The notes under the pieces were generated by a model. It was not told the origin of the DNA. It did no database searches and saw only the letters and a program-made list of their open reading frames with translations. DNA of 64,000 bases from Flavobacterium psychroterrae (GTDB taxonomy: Bacteria > Bacteroidota > Bacteroidia > Flavobacteriales > Flavobacteriaceae), in contig NZ_JAGYVZ010000017.1 in assembly GCF_018380615.1 (NCBI RefSeq), positions 1 through 64,000 on the forward strand, read 5' to 3'. This document shows positions 41,762 to 50,581 of the stretch, piece by piece; within the stretch, counting starts at the first letter, position 1, and each line of letters opens with the position of its first letter. The position numbers were made by a program, and so were the translations under genes.

Positions 41762-43555
41762 CTAGTTGGTTTTGTAAAAGTCGACAATTTTTTTGGCTTT
41801 TGACACTCCAATCACGTCAGATATTTCTTTTTCAGTCGCCAATTTCAATCTTTTAACACTTTTGAAATGTTGTATTAATGTAAGCATGGTTTTTTCGCCT
41901 ATTCCTGGAATGCTTTCTACTGAGGAATTTAGCGCTGCTTTACTTCGTTTGTCGCGATGAAAAGTGATCCCGAATCTATGTGCTTCGTTTCGTAATTGCT
42001 GAATTACCTTTAATGTTTCAGATTTTTTATCCAGATATAAAGGGATTGAATCGCCGGGATAAAATAGTTCTTCAAGACGTTTTGCGATCCCGATTATGGC
42101 AATTTTTCCACGTAACTCCAGTGCGTCTATACTTTTTAATGCGGCAGATAATTGTCCTTTTCCACCATCAATAATAATTAGTTGTGGCAAAGGCTGATTT
42201 TCATCTAATAATCTTTTGTAACGGCGATAGACAATTTCTGTCATCGAAGCAAAATCGTCAGGACCTTCAACGGTTTTCACATTAAAATGGCGATAATCTT
42301 TTTTACTCGCTTTTCCGTCTTTAAATACGACACAAGCCGCAACGGGATTTGTTCCCTGAATATTCGAGTTATCAAAACATTCGATATGGCGCGGTTCAGA
42401 TGGTAAACGCAAATCTTTTTGCATTTGCGCCATAATACGATTTGTGTGTCGGTCAGGATCTACAATTTGCAATTGTTTTAATTGTTCGATTCTGTAAAAC
42501 TTAGCGTTTCTGATGGATAAATCTAAAATCTGTTTTTTGTCCCCAAGTTGCGGAACAGTTGTTTTGATGTTTTCTCCCAAATCAATTTCAAACGGAACAA
42601 TTACTTCTTTTGATAATAAATTAAAACGTTCGCGCATTTCTACAATCGCAAGTTCTAGTAATTCCTCATCACTTTCGTCCAGTTTTTTCTTCATTTCTAA
42701 AGTATGTGAACGAATAATCGATCCGTGCGAAATTTGAAGAAAGTTGACATAAGCCGCACTTTCATCAGACACAATCGAAAAGACATCGATATTGGTTATT
42801 TTAGGATTTACAATCGTTGATCTTGATTGGTAATTCTCCAGAACTTCAATTTTTTCCTTGATTTTCTGTGCTTCTTCAAAACGTAAATCCTGCGCATATT
42901 GGTTCATCAATCGCTTGAAATCTTTCATGCTTTCTTTAAAATTCCCTTTCAGGATTTCGCGAATAGCATCAACTTGTCGCTGGTATTCTTCCAGCGGAAC
43001 AATACCTTCGCAAGGACCTTTGCAATTACCAATATGATATTCCAGACAAACTTTGAATTTGCCTGAATCGATATTTGATTTGCTTAAATCATAATTGCAC
43101 GTTCGTAATGGATACAATTCCTTGATTAATTCTAAAATAGTATGTACAGTTTTGAAACTGGTATAAGGTCCAAAATATTCTGAGCCGTCTTTGACCATTC
43201 TTCGGGTCGAAAATATTCTCGAAAACGGTTCTTTTTTGATACAAAGCCACGGATAACTTTTGTCATCGCGAAGCAATACATTATAACGCGGCTGTAAGGT
43301 TTTGATTAAATTGTTCTCTAATAAAAGTGCATCGGTTTCAGTAGGAACGACGATGTGTTTTATGGTTACAATTTTCCGAACCAATACATTCGTTTTCCTG
43401 GTGTCATGAATTTTATTGAAATAAGAAGAAACCCTTTTTTTTAAATTTTTGGCTTTTCCTACGTATAAGATCTTTCCATCTTTATCATAATATTGATACA
43501 CACCGGGATTGTCCGGCAAGCTGAGGATTTGAAGATCTAAGGACGATTTTTGCAT
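41762..43555 (-). CDS. uvrC: Excinuclease ABC subunit C
   Basis: UvrC makes both incisions in nucleotide excision repair. It has the GIY-YIG nuclease (PGVYQYYDKDGKILYVGKAKNLKKR at its start), a UVR motif (EEAQKIKEKIEVLENYQ region), the RNase-H-like C-terminal nuclease (ECFDNSNIQGTNPVAACVVFK and LIIIDGGKGQLSAAL) and helix-hairpin-helix repeats (IPGIGEKTMLTLIQHF). I choose the ATG at 43555 (MQKSSLDLQILSLPDNPGVYQ), as in relatives; an in-frame ATG at 43600 gives 15 more residues. A TAAATTTG -7-like box lies at 43638-43645 on the minus strand. Confidence 0.96.
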   Translation of the reverse strand: MQKSSLDLQILSLPDNPGVYQYYDKDGKILYVGKAKNLKKRVSSYFNKIHDTRKTNVLVRKIVTIKHIVVPTETDALLLENNLIKTLQPRYNVLLRDDKSYPWLCIKKEPFSRIFSTRRMVKDGSEYFGPYTSFKTVHTILELIKELYPLRTCNYDLSKSNIDSGKFKVCLEYHIGNCKGPCEGIVPLEEYQRQVDAIREILKGNFKESMKDFKRLMNQYAQDLRFEEAQKIKEKIEVLENYQSRSTIVNPKITNIDVFSIVSDESAAYVNFLQISHGSIIRSHTLEMKKKLDESDEELLELAIVEMRERFNLLSKEVIVPFEIDLGENIKTTVPQLGDKKQILDLSIRNAKFYRIEQLKQLQIVDPDRHTNRIMAQMQKDLRLPSEPRHIECFDNSNIQGTNPVAACVVFKDGKASKKDYRHFNVKTVEGPDDFASMTEIVYRRYKRLLDENQPLPQLIIIDGGKGQLSAALKSIDALELRGKIAIIGIAKRLEELFYPGDSIPLYLDKKSETLKVIQQLRNEAHRFGITFHRDKRSKAALNSSVESIPGIGEKTMLTLIQHFKSVKRLKLATEKEISDVIGVSKAKKIVDFYKTN

Positions 43556-43690
43556 TCTGTTTTTTTTCTGAAGTAGCTGATAAGCTTTTTCAAAAATCAT
43601 TCCGATTTCGAAAAAAAGCTTAACATGGATTTAGTTCCAAATTTACGAAATCAAAAGAATAATTTCTATATTTAGATTTTATAATTCTAC

Positions 43691-44671
43691 ATGAAAAATA
43701 GTAAACCCTTAGTTATTTTTGGCGAATCGATTTTGCCGGGAGAAAACAAAACAATAAACGTTGAAATTGCCAGGTTACACACCACTACAAAGCTTAATAT
43801 TCCGGTTATTGTACGGCGGTCAAAACTTGAAGGTCCGGTAGTTTTATTCTCGGCGGGAATTCATGGCGACGAAATTAACGGCGTTGAAGTGGTACGCCAG
43901 ATTATCAGTAAAAAAATTAATCGTCCGTTAAAAGGAACTATTATTTGTATTCCCATTATCAATATGTACGGTTTTGTAAATAAATCCCGTGAGTTTCCTG
44001 ACGGAAGAGATTTAAATCGTGTTTTTCCGGGAAGTAAAAAAGGTTCTTTGGCGAGTCGTTTTGCCTATCATATTGTTGCCGAAGTTTTGCCAATTATAGA
44101 TTATGCGGTCGATTTTCATGCCGGAGGAGCTAGCCGATTTAATGCTCCGCAAATCAGAATTACCGAAAATAACCCCGAATTGAAAATGCTGGCGGATGTT
44201 TTTAATGCGCCTTTTACTTTATATTCTAAAAATATCAGCGGTTCTTTTAGAAATACCTGCGAAAAAGCAAATATAAAAATGCTCCTTTTTGAAGGTGGAA
44301 AATCATTAGACATCAATAATGTGATTGCAAATGAAGGTGTAATGGGAGTGAAGCGTTTGCTGCATTATCTGGATATGCTCGATCCGAAACAAGTGGTGGA
44401 AAAAGCGCACGATCCTTCAATTTATATCAAATATTCGGTTTGGTTGCGTGCTAAATGTTCCGGTTTGCTTCATGATTATAATTTAGTTGGTAAATATGTA
44501 ACTAAAGGTTCTATTTTGGCAATCATTACAGATCCGTTTGGTAAATTTGAACAGAAAGTAAAAGCACCACACGACGGATTTGTCATCAATGCCAATCATT
44601 CGCCAATTGTTTATGAAGGGGATGCGATTTATCATATGTCTAAAAATAACCCAGAAGATGCCGAAGAATAA
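43691..44671 (+). CDS. Succinylglutamate desuccinylase/aspartoacylase family protein
   Basis: A zinc carboxypeptidase-fold deacylase of 326 residues. The zinc ligands are in SAGIHGDEINGVEVV (His and Glu) and AVDFHAGG (His); REFPDGRDLNRVFPG is the substrate-binding Arg region. The C-terminal KAPHDGFVINANHSPIVYEGDAIYHM is the lipoyl-like beta-barrel of the family. In many genomes it neighbours a RimK-type ligase; here it overlaps a 5-formyl-THF cyclo-ligase by 14 nt. The substrate is unknown. Confidence 0.9.
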   Translation: MKNSKPLVIFGESILPGENKTINVEIARLHTTTKLNIPVIVRRSKLEGPVVLFSAGIHGDEINGVEVVRQIISKKINRPLKGTIICIPIINMYGFVNKSREFPDGRDLNRVFPGSKKGSLASRFAYHIVAEVLPIIDYAVDFHAGGASRFNAPQIRITENNPELKMLADVFNAPFTLYSKNISGSFRNTCEKANIKMLLFEGGKSLDINNVIANEGVMGVKRLLHYLDMLDPKQVVEKAHDPSIYIKYSVWLRAKCSGLLHDYNLVGKYVTKGSILAIITDPFGKFEQKVKAPHDGFVINANHSPIVYEGDAIYHMSKNNPEDAEE

Positions 44672-45227
44672 AAAGGAATTACGATTACATTATAAAAATC
44701 TACGCAAAGAAATTTCTCCTGATGATATTGAAGAAAAGAGTTTGGCTGTAGCCAATAATCTAATTCAATTACCAATTTGGGATAAAACCTATTATCATGT
44801 TTTTCTTCCTATCGAAGAACAAAAAGAGGTAAATACAGAATATGTTTTGCATTTGCTTTCCGGAAAAGATAAGGAAATCGTAATTTCTAAAAGTGATTTT
44901 GAAACTCGCGGAATGTTACATTTTTTATTAACGGATAATACTAAAATCAAAAAAAACGAATATAATATTCCAGAACCTGTAAATGGTTTGCCGGTTCCAT
45001 CAGAAACTATTGATGTGGTTTTTGTACCGCTTTTGGCTTTTGATAATCTTGGAAATAGAGTAGGTTACGGAAAAGGGTTTTACGATAAATTCCTGGCAGA
45101 ATGCAAACTGGAAACGATCAAAATTGGACTTTCTTTTTTTGAAGCCGAAAATCAAATCGATGATGTCTTTGAATCAGATGTGAAGTTGGATTATTGTGTA
45201 ACTCCTGAAAAGGTTTATAGGTTTTAA
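44658..45227 (+). CDS. 5-formyltetrahydrofolate cyclo-ligase
   Basis: The enzyme converts 5-formyl-THF to 5,10-methenyl-THF with ATP. Family motifs: KNKKELRLHYKNLRKEIS at the N-terminus (a basic start for ATP binding), DVVFVPLLAFDNLGNRVGYGKGFYDKFL (the GYGKGFYD signature) and a C-terminal VTPEKVYRF. The ATG at 44658 gives 189 residues. A longer start at 44580 lies in another frame inside the deacylase gene and is rejected. It overlaps that gene by 14 nt, so the two are co-translated. Confidence 0.93.
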   Translation: MPKNKKELRLHYKNLRKEISPDDIEEKSLAVANNLIQLPIWDKTYYHVFLPIEEQKEVNTEYVLHLLSGKDKEIVISKSDFETRGMLHFLLTDNTKIKKNEYNIPEPVNGLPVPSETIDVVFVPLLAFDNLGNRVGYGKGFYDKFLAECKLETIKIGLSFFEAENQIDDVFESDVKLDYCVTPEKVYRF

Positions 45228-45272
45228 TTTTACCATATAAGTAATGTAAGTAAATTAAAGTAGTTCTTGTCT

Positions 45273-45707
45273 ATGGTAAATTTTTTTAGGTTTATATCGA
45301 ATAATTTCCTTTTGTTTATTATTGGATTTTTTTTCTTCGGTGGATTACTTTTATCAACTACTATTTTGTATAAAGATGTTGCTTATTTTAATTGTTACGT
45401 TAAAGGAACAATCATTAATATAGAGACTCAAGATCAAGATTCTGATAATGGAATTTCTACGGTTTATAATTATAAAATAAGATCAAAAAAATCTGTTTAT
45501 GAAACAAAAAGCACTGAAGTTTTTGAATTAAATGACAGTGTTTTTGGTATGGAAAAGGGAAATAATAAAATGAAATTATTATCCGTAAACAATGAACATG
45601 TTAATGAAAAATATGATATGGAGGATTTTTTTAGTTTACTTATAATACTTGGCTTTATCTTTTGGTGTATTCGTAAAGTTTTAAAGAATCGCATTTTTCT
45701 GAAATGA
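45273..45707 (+). CDS. DUF3592-like small membrane protein
   Basis: The 144-residue protein has an N-terminal membrane helix (LLFIIGFFFFGGLLLSTTILY), an extracytoplasmic beta-rich loop (CYVKGTIINIETQDQDSDNGISTVYNYKIRSKK, then YETKSTEVFEL) and a C-terminal helix (FFSLLIILGFIFWCIRKVL). This resembles DUF3592 proteins, whose role is unknown. The ATG at 45273 is preferred to a TTG two codons earlier. It converges with batE. Confidence 0.65.
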   Translation: MVNFFRFISNNFLLFIIGFFFFGGLLLSTTILYKDVAYFNCYVKGTIINIETQDQDSDNGISTVYNYKIRSKKSVYETKSTEVFELNDSVFGMEKGNNKMKLLSVNNEHVNEKYDMEDFFSLLIILGFIFWCIRKVLKNRIFLK

Positions 45708-45735
45708 ACTTACATCACTTATATGGTTCAAAAGC

Positions 45736-46482
45736 CTACTTAACTTCTTTAATAGTCGAAGCATCAATCCAACCTTCAGTTCCATCAGTTAATTCAACTT
45801 TTTTCCATTGGCCTATAGTTTCAGTAACGTAAACTTTTGCGCCTTCGTGTAATAGAAAAATAGCAGTGCCAGCTTTTTGCGGTTCGCTGCGAACTTCACT
45901 TAATTCAGCAAAAACAATTGCCGGACGATCATTATCGAAATGGTTTTTTTCTGCTATTCCAGCAGAAACACTCAATAATAAAGCTACTAAAAGAACAAAC
46001 ATTCCTATAAAATACAACCTTTTTGAAAGTGTAAGCTGGGAGAAATAATAGCCAATAAAACTCAATAAAAAGACAAATGCAATTGCAATAGAAATTTTTG
46101 CCCAGGTATTGTAATCAAATATTCCGGTAAAGCTTTGAATTAATTTTGCAAAACCTACTTTTGGAATCTCCTTGATTTCGTCAATAGTTAGTTTTTTTGC
46201 AAATTTTAAATTGTTTAAAGTCTCAGGATCGTGCGGTTTTAAAACCAAAGCTTTTTCATAATTATAAATTGAAGGTGCTACTTTGTTCAATTTATAATAC
46301 GAATTTCCTAAGTTAAAATACAACTCTGCCGATTGCTGTTTGTCTTCTTTGATTATACTCTCGTAAACATCAACGGCTTGCTGATATTGTCCTTTTTGGT
46401 ACAATGCATTTCCTTTTTCAAAGCTGCTTTGAGCAAAGAAAACCTGTGTGATTAATAAAAAAAGATATACTATATTTTTCAT
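45736..46482 (-). CDS. batE: BatE: TPR and SH3-domain protein
   Basis: This 248-residue last gene of the Bat operon has a signal peptide (IVYLFLLITQVFFAQ) and TPR repeats near residues 25-95 (ALYQKGQYQQAVDVYE, AELYFNLGNSYYKLNK, APSIYNYEKALVLKPHDPETLNNL). Two membrane helices follow (about 130-180) and a C-terminal SH3-like domain (EVRSEPQKAGTAIFLLHEGAKVYVTE and WKKVELTDGTEGWI). BatE acts with BatA-D in aerotolerance and envelope stress. It ends by converging with the DUF3592-like gene. Confidence 0.92.
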   Translation of the reverse strand: MKNIVYLFLLITQVFFAQSSFEKGNALYQKGQYQQAVDVYESIIKEDKQQSAELYFNLGNSYYKLNKVAPSIYNYEKALVLKPHDPETLNNLKFAKKLTIDEIKEIPKVGFAKLIQSFTGIFDYNTWAKISIAIAFVFLLSFIGYYFSQLTLSKRLYFIGMFVLLVALLLSVSAGIAEKNHFDNDRPAIVFAELSEVRSEPQKAGTAIFLLHEGAKVYVTETIGQWKKVELTDGTEGWIDASTIKEVK

Positions 46483-46489
46483 TTTATTT

Positions 46490-46616
46490 TTGTTAAACCC
46501 AACAGGTTTTTAAAACCTGTCAGGTTTGATTTTTTAAACTTAGTAATTCAACTTTGCGACCTTACAATCATCGCAATCTAAATCTATATCTTAGCAAACT
46601 TTGCGGTAAAATTAAG
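46490..46616. repeat. AACAGGTTTT palindrome and TTTGCG-word repeat
   Basis: AACAGGTTTTTAAAACCTGTCAGG then TTT, close to the copies at 126-149 and 25885-25916. It is followed by ACTTTGCGACC... and AACTTTGCGGTAAA words before batD. Confidence 0.65.
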
Positions 46617-46621
46617 TTACG

Positions 46622-48382
46622 TTAAATAATCTGCTTTTCAAGTTCCGAAATAATCAAAACAGCTTTATCATAATCCTGCTGAATCGAAGCGCTTGATGCC
46701 GGAGCATAACGTGCAAACTCACAGTTTTCTGTCAGATTAATAAAATTCTGAACTGATTCCGGATTTGCATTTCTTGACAACAGTAATTCACGAATATTGT
46801 CTTTACTCATTTCTGAGGTTTCAATATGCAGTTTTGCTTTAAGGAAATTGTGCATCGCTTTTTCCAGCGCAATATAAAAAGCTTCTTTATTATTCAATTG
46901 TTTTTTAGCTTCAGATAAATATTTCTTAGCTAATTTATTATTCATTTTAATTCGGTTTCCGGTAACGTCACCGTCAATTGCTTCTTTTCTTTTCTTAGCC
47001 AAAACAATAATTGGCAAAATTATAAAAGGCGCAAATAATAAAATATAATATAAATCAGAACCGTAAAAATCATCTTTTGCTGTTGAAACTAAAGTTGTTT
47101 TCGATTTAATATATTTGAATTGTTCTGTTTTTGCAATCACGTTTTTAGAAGCGTTTGCAGCTGTATTGGCTTCCGCCTGAACAGGACCGTCTAAAACATC
47201 GACCATGATTTCCGGCGAAGTAATCGTTTTATAAGAACCTGAATTCAAGTCAAAATACGAAAACTGCATCGCTTTTATAGCATACTTTCCTTTGTATTGA
47301 GGAACGATAGAATACTTATCAGTAATTTTTCCAGACATTCCTGAAAGCGAAGTTGTTACTTGCTCGTCATGAACCGGATCGTACATTTCTAACGCATTAG
47401 GCACAACAGGTTTTGGTAAAGTAAACAATTTCATGTTTCCGTTTCCTGAAGCATTTACAATTAAATCAAGACTTTCACCGCTTTTCAATGTTGTTTTTGA
47501 TGGTGTAACTGTAAAATTAAATCTACCTACAGCTCCGCCAAAACTTTCTGGTCTCGATGCTTCCGGAAGAGGACGCACGTTAATCGTTTTGGCTCCAGCC
47601 GAAACAACTCTGTTATCATCTGTTAAAATCATCTGACCGTACATATCACGACGATTTGAAGGCAATTGTACGCCAATATCTAATGAAAGAGGTTCAATAG
47701 TAAGTCTTCCTGATTTTTGAGGATATAAAATGGTCTTTTTCAGGACAACAAAATAACATCTTTGCCCTTGAAAAGTTCCTTCTGCAATTGATAATTGTTT
47801 GATGTCTATATTCTGATTCCAGAAATCATTGTATTTAGGTTTAGCTAATTCCTTAAAACCGGTAACATTTATATTATTGAAATATAATTTATAAACCACA
47901 GTAATTGGTTCATTCAAATACGGATTTGTTTTGGAAATTTCTGCAATTAGATGTAATGTTTCATTTCCACCGCCTTGTTGACCCTGACCTTGTTGTGCAT
48001 TAGGATCTCTTTCCTGCGCAACAGCATTTGTAACTACAATTTTTATAGGCTGTGTTTTGTAGATTTGCCCATTATATTCTATAGCAGCTTGTTTGATGTA
48101 AGCAGTTCCTTTTTGGTTGGGTTGTAAAATATATGAATATATTTTTTGAAAAGAACTTCTTCCGTTTACCCAGGACTGACTTACTTGCTGACTTGGTCCG
48201 CCTACAATTCTAAATCCTTCAAATGAAGGTTGGTCAAAATTGTCTCCATCAACATTCATAATGAAGTCAATACGAAATCTTTCGTTCAGTCCAAGCGTAT
48301 TTTTGCTTACTCTGGCTTCAAATTGAACTTGAGCCATAAGCCCTTGAAAAGTGAATAGTAATAGAATTAAATATCTTCTCAT
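46622..48382 (-). CDS. batD: BatD family protein
   Basis: BatD, 586 residues: signal peptide (RRYLILLLFTFQGLMAQ), then immunoglobulin-like beta-sandwich domains typical of BatD (KNTLGLNERFRIDFIMNVDGDNFDQPSF, LNEPITVVYKLYFNNINVTGFKE, LKSGESLDLIVNASGNGNMKLFTLPKPVVPNALEMYDP). A membrane helix lies near 440-460 and the cytoplasmic tail is helical. It is thought to present or tether the VWA proteins BatA/BatB at the periplasmic side of the inner membrane. It is separated from batC by a palindromic repeat. Confidence 0.93.
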   Translation of the reverse strand: MRRYLILLLFTFQGLMAQVQFEARVSKNTLGLNERFRIDFIMNVDGDNFDQPSFEGFRIVGGPSQQVSQSWVNGRSSFQKIYSYILQPNQKGTAYIKQAAIEYNGQIYKTQPIKIVVTNAVAQERDPNAQQGQGQQGGGNETLHLIAEISKTNPYLNEPITVVYKLYFNNINVTGFKELAKPKYNDFWNQNIDIKQLSIAEGTFQGQRCYFVVLKKTILYPQKSGRLTIEPLSLDIGVQLPSNRRDMYGQMILTDDNRVVSAGAKTINVRPLPEASRPESFGGAVGRFNFTVTPSKTTLKSGESLDLIVNASGNGNMKLFTLPKPVVPNALEMYDPVHDEQVTTSLSGMSGKITDKYSIVPQYKGKYAIKAMQFSYFDLNSGSYKTITSPEIMVDVLDGPVQAEANTAANASKNVIAKTEQFKYIKSKTTLVSTAKDDFYGSDLYYILLFAPFIILPIIVLAKKRKEAIDGDVTGNRIKMNNKLAKKYLSEAKKQLNNKEAFYIALEKAMHNFLKAKLHIETSEMSKDNIRELLLSRNANPESVQNFINLTENCEFARYAPASSASIQQDYDKAVLIISELEKQII

Positions 48383-48508
48383 TTAAATGTTTAATCGTTG
48401 TTTGTTTTAACTGTTTAATCGTTTTTTTATTGTTTAATCATTTATTTGTTTAACTGTTTAAGCGTTACAGTTTGGTCGAATAAGTAGATTAACAAATAAA
48501 CGATTAAC
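48383..48508. repeat. Tandem-word inverted repeat (GTTTAATCG type)
   Basis: TGTTTAATCGTTGTTTG, CTGTTTAATCG, TGTTTAATCATT, TGTTTAACTG words on the left are followed by AGATTAACAAATAAACGATTAAC complements. It lies between batC and batD. Confidence 0.7.
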
Positions 48509-48516
48509 CCAAAATC

Positions 48517-49293
48517 CTACCAGTCTTTTTCTGTTTTTCTAGGACTGCCTTTTACTTTTTGAGCGTTCACTTTATCCTGAACTTTCTTTTCCTCGTTGTT
48601 CACTGCATCTAATAAATTCTGAACTCGTTCTTTAGAAATTCCGCCTGGCTGTGGTTTTGGTTCTCCTTTATTATCAGACTTGTCGTCTTTTTTAGGATCA
48701 TCTTTACCATCTTTTTTGTCCTTGTCTTTATCGCCTTTGTCGTCTTTCTTGTCTTTGTCCTTATCCTTGTCTTTATTTTTATCCTTGTCCTTGTCTTTAT
48801 CTTTGTTTTTATCCTTGTCTTTGTCCTTATCCTTATTTTTGTCTTTGTTTTTATCGTTTTTAGGAGGGTTTTCTTTTAATTTTTGTTTTGCATAAGCATA
48901 ATTATAACGTGTTTCATCGTCAGTAGGATCATTTCGCAATGCTTCTTTATAAGCTTCAACAGCTTGCGTATAATCTTTCTCTTTCATTAAAACATTTCCT
49001 AAATTGTGGAAAGCTTTATGTTTTTCAGGTCGGGTTTTAGCATTTTTTATCGCTTTCGCGTAAGCGAATTTAGCTTCAGAAACCTGATTTTGTCTGTAAA
49101 TAGTATTTCCTAAATTGTATGGAGCCGTTGCACGTTTTGAAAATTTTGATTCTGAAATCCTGTAATTAGCTTCAGCATCAACAAATTTATTCTGCTTATA
49201 TTCTTCATTGGCATCAGGCAATGTCTTGTCTTTTTCCTGAGCTGAAACTGCCAAAGAAAACGTTAGTAAAATATAAAGAAGTAAATTTTTCAT
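48517..49293 (-). CDS. batC: BatC: TPR protein with Lys/Asp-rich tail
   Basis: The 258-residue protein starts with a signal peptide (LLLYILLTFSLAVSAQ) and TPR units (YKQNKFVDAEANYR, APYNLGNTIYRQNQVSEAKFAYAKAI, AFHNLGNVLMKEKDYTQAVEAYKEALRNDPTDDETRYNYAYA). Residues about 140-215 are almost only Lys, Asp, Asn and Gly (KDKNKDKDK units), encoded by a hexanucleotide-like repeat. BatC works with BatA, B, D and E; the charged tail is probably periplasmic and disordered. Repeat number may vary between strains. Confidence 0.9.
   Translation of the reverse strand: MKNLLLYILLTFSLAVSAQEKDKTLPDANEEYKQNKFVDAEANYRISESKFSKRATAPYNLGNTIYRQNQVSEAKFAYAKAIKNAKTRPEKHKAFHNLGNVLMKEKDYTQAVEAYKEALRNDPTDDETRYNYAYAKQKLKENPPKNDKNKDKNKDKDKDKDKNKDKDKDKDKNKDKDKDKDKKDDKGDKDKDKKDGKDDPKKDDKSDNKGEPKPQPGGISKERVQNLLDAVNNEEKKVQDKVNAQKVKGSPRKTEKDW
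48690..48865. repeat. Hexanucleotide-like repeat encoding KD/KN dipeptides in batC
   Basis: CTTGTC/CTTATC/TTTGTC/TTTATC units recur in frame for about 175 nt (minus strand GAC/GAT-AAA/AAG). Because units are multiples of three codons or dipeptides, slippage would change length without frameshift. Confidence 0.75.
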
Positions 49294-49314
49294 TCTGATT
49301 TTTATGTTTTTTAT

Positions 49315-49424
49315 TTGCCACGAATGTCACTAATTATCGCTAATTAATTCTTTGTGTTTGAATTTTACAAATAGAGTTTAAATAATTTTATTCGTGTAAA
49401 TTCGTGTAATTAGTGGCTAACTTT
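49315..49424. repeat. Inverted repeat of GCCACGAAT/ATTCGTGTAA words
   Basis: GCCACGAATGTCACTAATTATCGC pairs with ATTCGTGTAAATTCGTGTAATTAGTGGC. It lies between batB and batC and is the same word family as 10970-11048. Confidence 0.7.
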
Positions 49425-49427
49425 TTA

Positions 49428-50462
49428 TTATTTCTTTTCGTTAAATAAATTCAACTCTTTTATCCAATTTGTTTTTCTCTCTAAAAGAAAAATGTCAATA
49501 AACAATAATAAGAAGGCAAAGCCAATGAACCATTGATATTGCGATTGAAAATCTGCCATTTGTGTTGCTTCAAATTCTGTTTTTTGAATATTGTTTAAAG
49601 CATTTTTTACATATTCTAAAACTTCCTTAGTATTTCCGCCATATACATAACCGCCTTTTGTAGCTTTTGCAATGGTTTTTAAACCTTCCTGATTTAGTTT
49701 TGTGATAACTGTTTCTCCGTTTTGATCTTTTTGATAGCTTTTGACTACGCCATTTTCTTTTAGCGGAATTGTTCCTCCTTTTTCTGTTCCAACACCAATC
49801 GTAATGATTTTCATTCCCATTTTGTTGGCTTCTTCCGCTGCTGTCGAAGCTCCTTCAGAATGATCTTCTCCATCAGAAATTAAAATCAATAACTTGCTGG
49901 TTTTGCTCTTTTCATCGAAATAAGTCGATGATAATTTGATCGCTTCATCAAGTGATGTTCCTTGTGATGAAACCATGTCCGGCGTCATACTCTGCAGGAA
50001 CATTTTGGCAACACTATAATCTGATGTAATTGGTAAAACAGGGAAAGCACTTCCGGCGTATGCCACAATTCCTATTCTGTCACTTCCTAAGTTGTTGATG
50101 ATTTGCGAAACCAATTGTTTACTTTTCTCTAAACGACTTGGCGCAACATCTTCGGCAAGCATACTTTTAGAAACGTCGACAGCAAAAACGATGTCGATTC
50201 CTTCGCGTTTTACCGTTTCCATTTTTGTCCCAATCTTCGGATTCACTAATCCGATAATCAAACAGGCAAGTGCCAAAAGGATTACGCTTAATTTTAATAC
50301 CGGTTTAAATACAGATTTTTCAGGGCTCAGCCTTTTTACCATTTCCAAGTCGCCAAATTCAAGCTGTTTTTTTCTTTTCCAATACATGTTGAAAAGGAAA
50401 ACACACACCACAATTGGGAGTAATAATAAAAGGTATAAATATTTTTTTTCGTCTAATTCCAT
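49428..50462 (-). CDS. batB: BatB: VWA-domain inner-membrane protein
   Basis: The 344-residue protein has two N-terminal membrane segments (YLYLLLLLPIVVCVFLFNMYW and VLKLSVILLALACLIIGLV), a VWA domain with an intact adhesion site in FAVDVSKSMLAEDV (Asp-x-Ser-x-Ser), and a C-terminal helix (WFIGFAFLLLFIDIFLLE). It pairs with BatA, encoded 119 nt upstream across a palindromic repeat. It is part of the MoxR-associated Bat complex in the envelope. Confidence 0.95.
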   Translation of the reverse strand: MELDEKKYLYLLLLLPIVVCVFLFNMYWKRKKQLEFGDLEMVKRLSPEKSVFKPVLKLSVILLALACLIIGLVNPKIGTKMETVKREGIDIVFAVDVSKSMLAEDVAPSRLEKSKQLVSQIINNLGSDRIGIVAYAGSAFPVLPITSDYSVAKMFLQSMTPDMVSSQGTSLDEAIKLSSTYFDEKSKTSKLLILISDGEDHSEGASTAAEEANKMGMKIITIGVGTEKGGTIPLKENGVVKSYQKDQNGETVITKLNQEGLKTIAKATKGGYVYGGNTKEVLEYVKNALNNIQKTEFEATQMADFQSQYQWFIGFAFLLLFIDIFLLERKTNWIKELNLFNEKK

Positions 50463-50464
50463 TT

Positions 50465-50578
50465 TTAATTTTAGTTTTCGGTCTCAGTTTTCAGTTTTCA
50501 GTCTCAGTTTTCAGTTTATTATAATTTCAGTTTAAACTGAGACTGAGAACTGCGACTGTGACTAAGAACTGCGACTGA
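50465..50578. repeat. Tandem-word inverted repeat (TTTTCAGTCTCAG type)
   Basis: TCGGTCTCAGTTTTCAGTTTTCAG words pair with AAACTGAGACTGAG and GCGACTGTGACTAAG complements. It lies between batA and batB and belongs to the word family of 1609-1700. Confidence 0.75.
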
Positions 50579-50581
50579 AAT

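Noticed and set aside
48680-48895. Open frame on the + strand encoding a Ser/Leu-rich repeat opposite batC
   Set aside because: It is the antisense reading of the KD repeat in batC and has no independent protein character.
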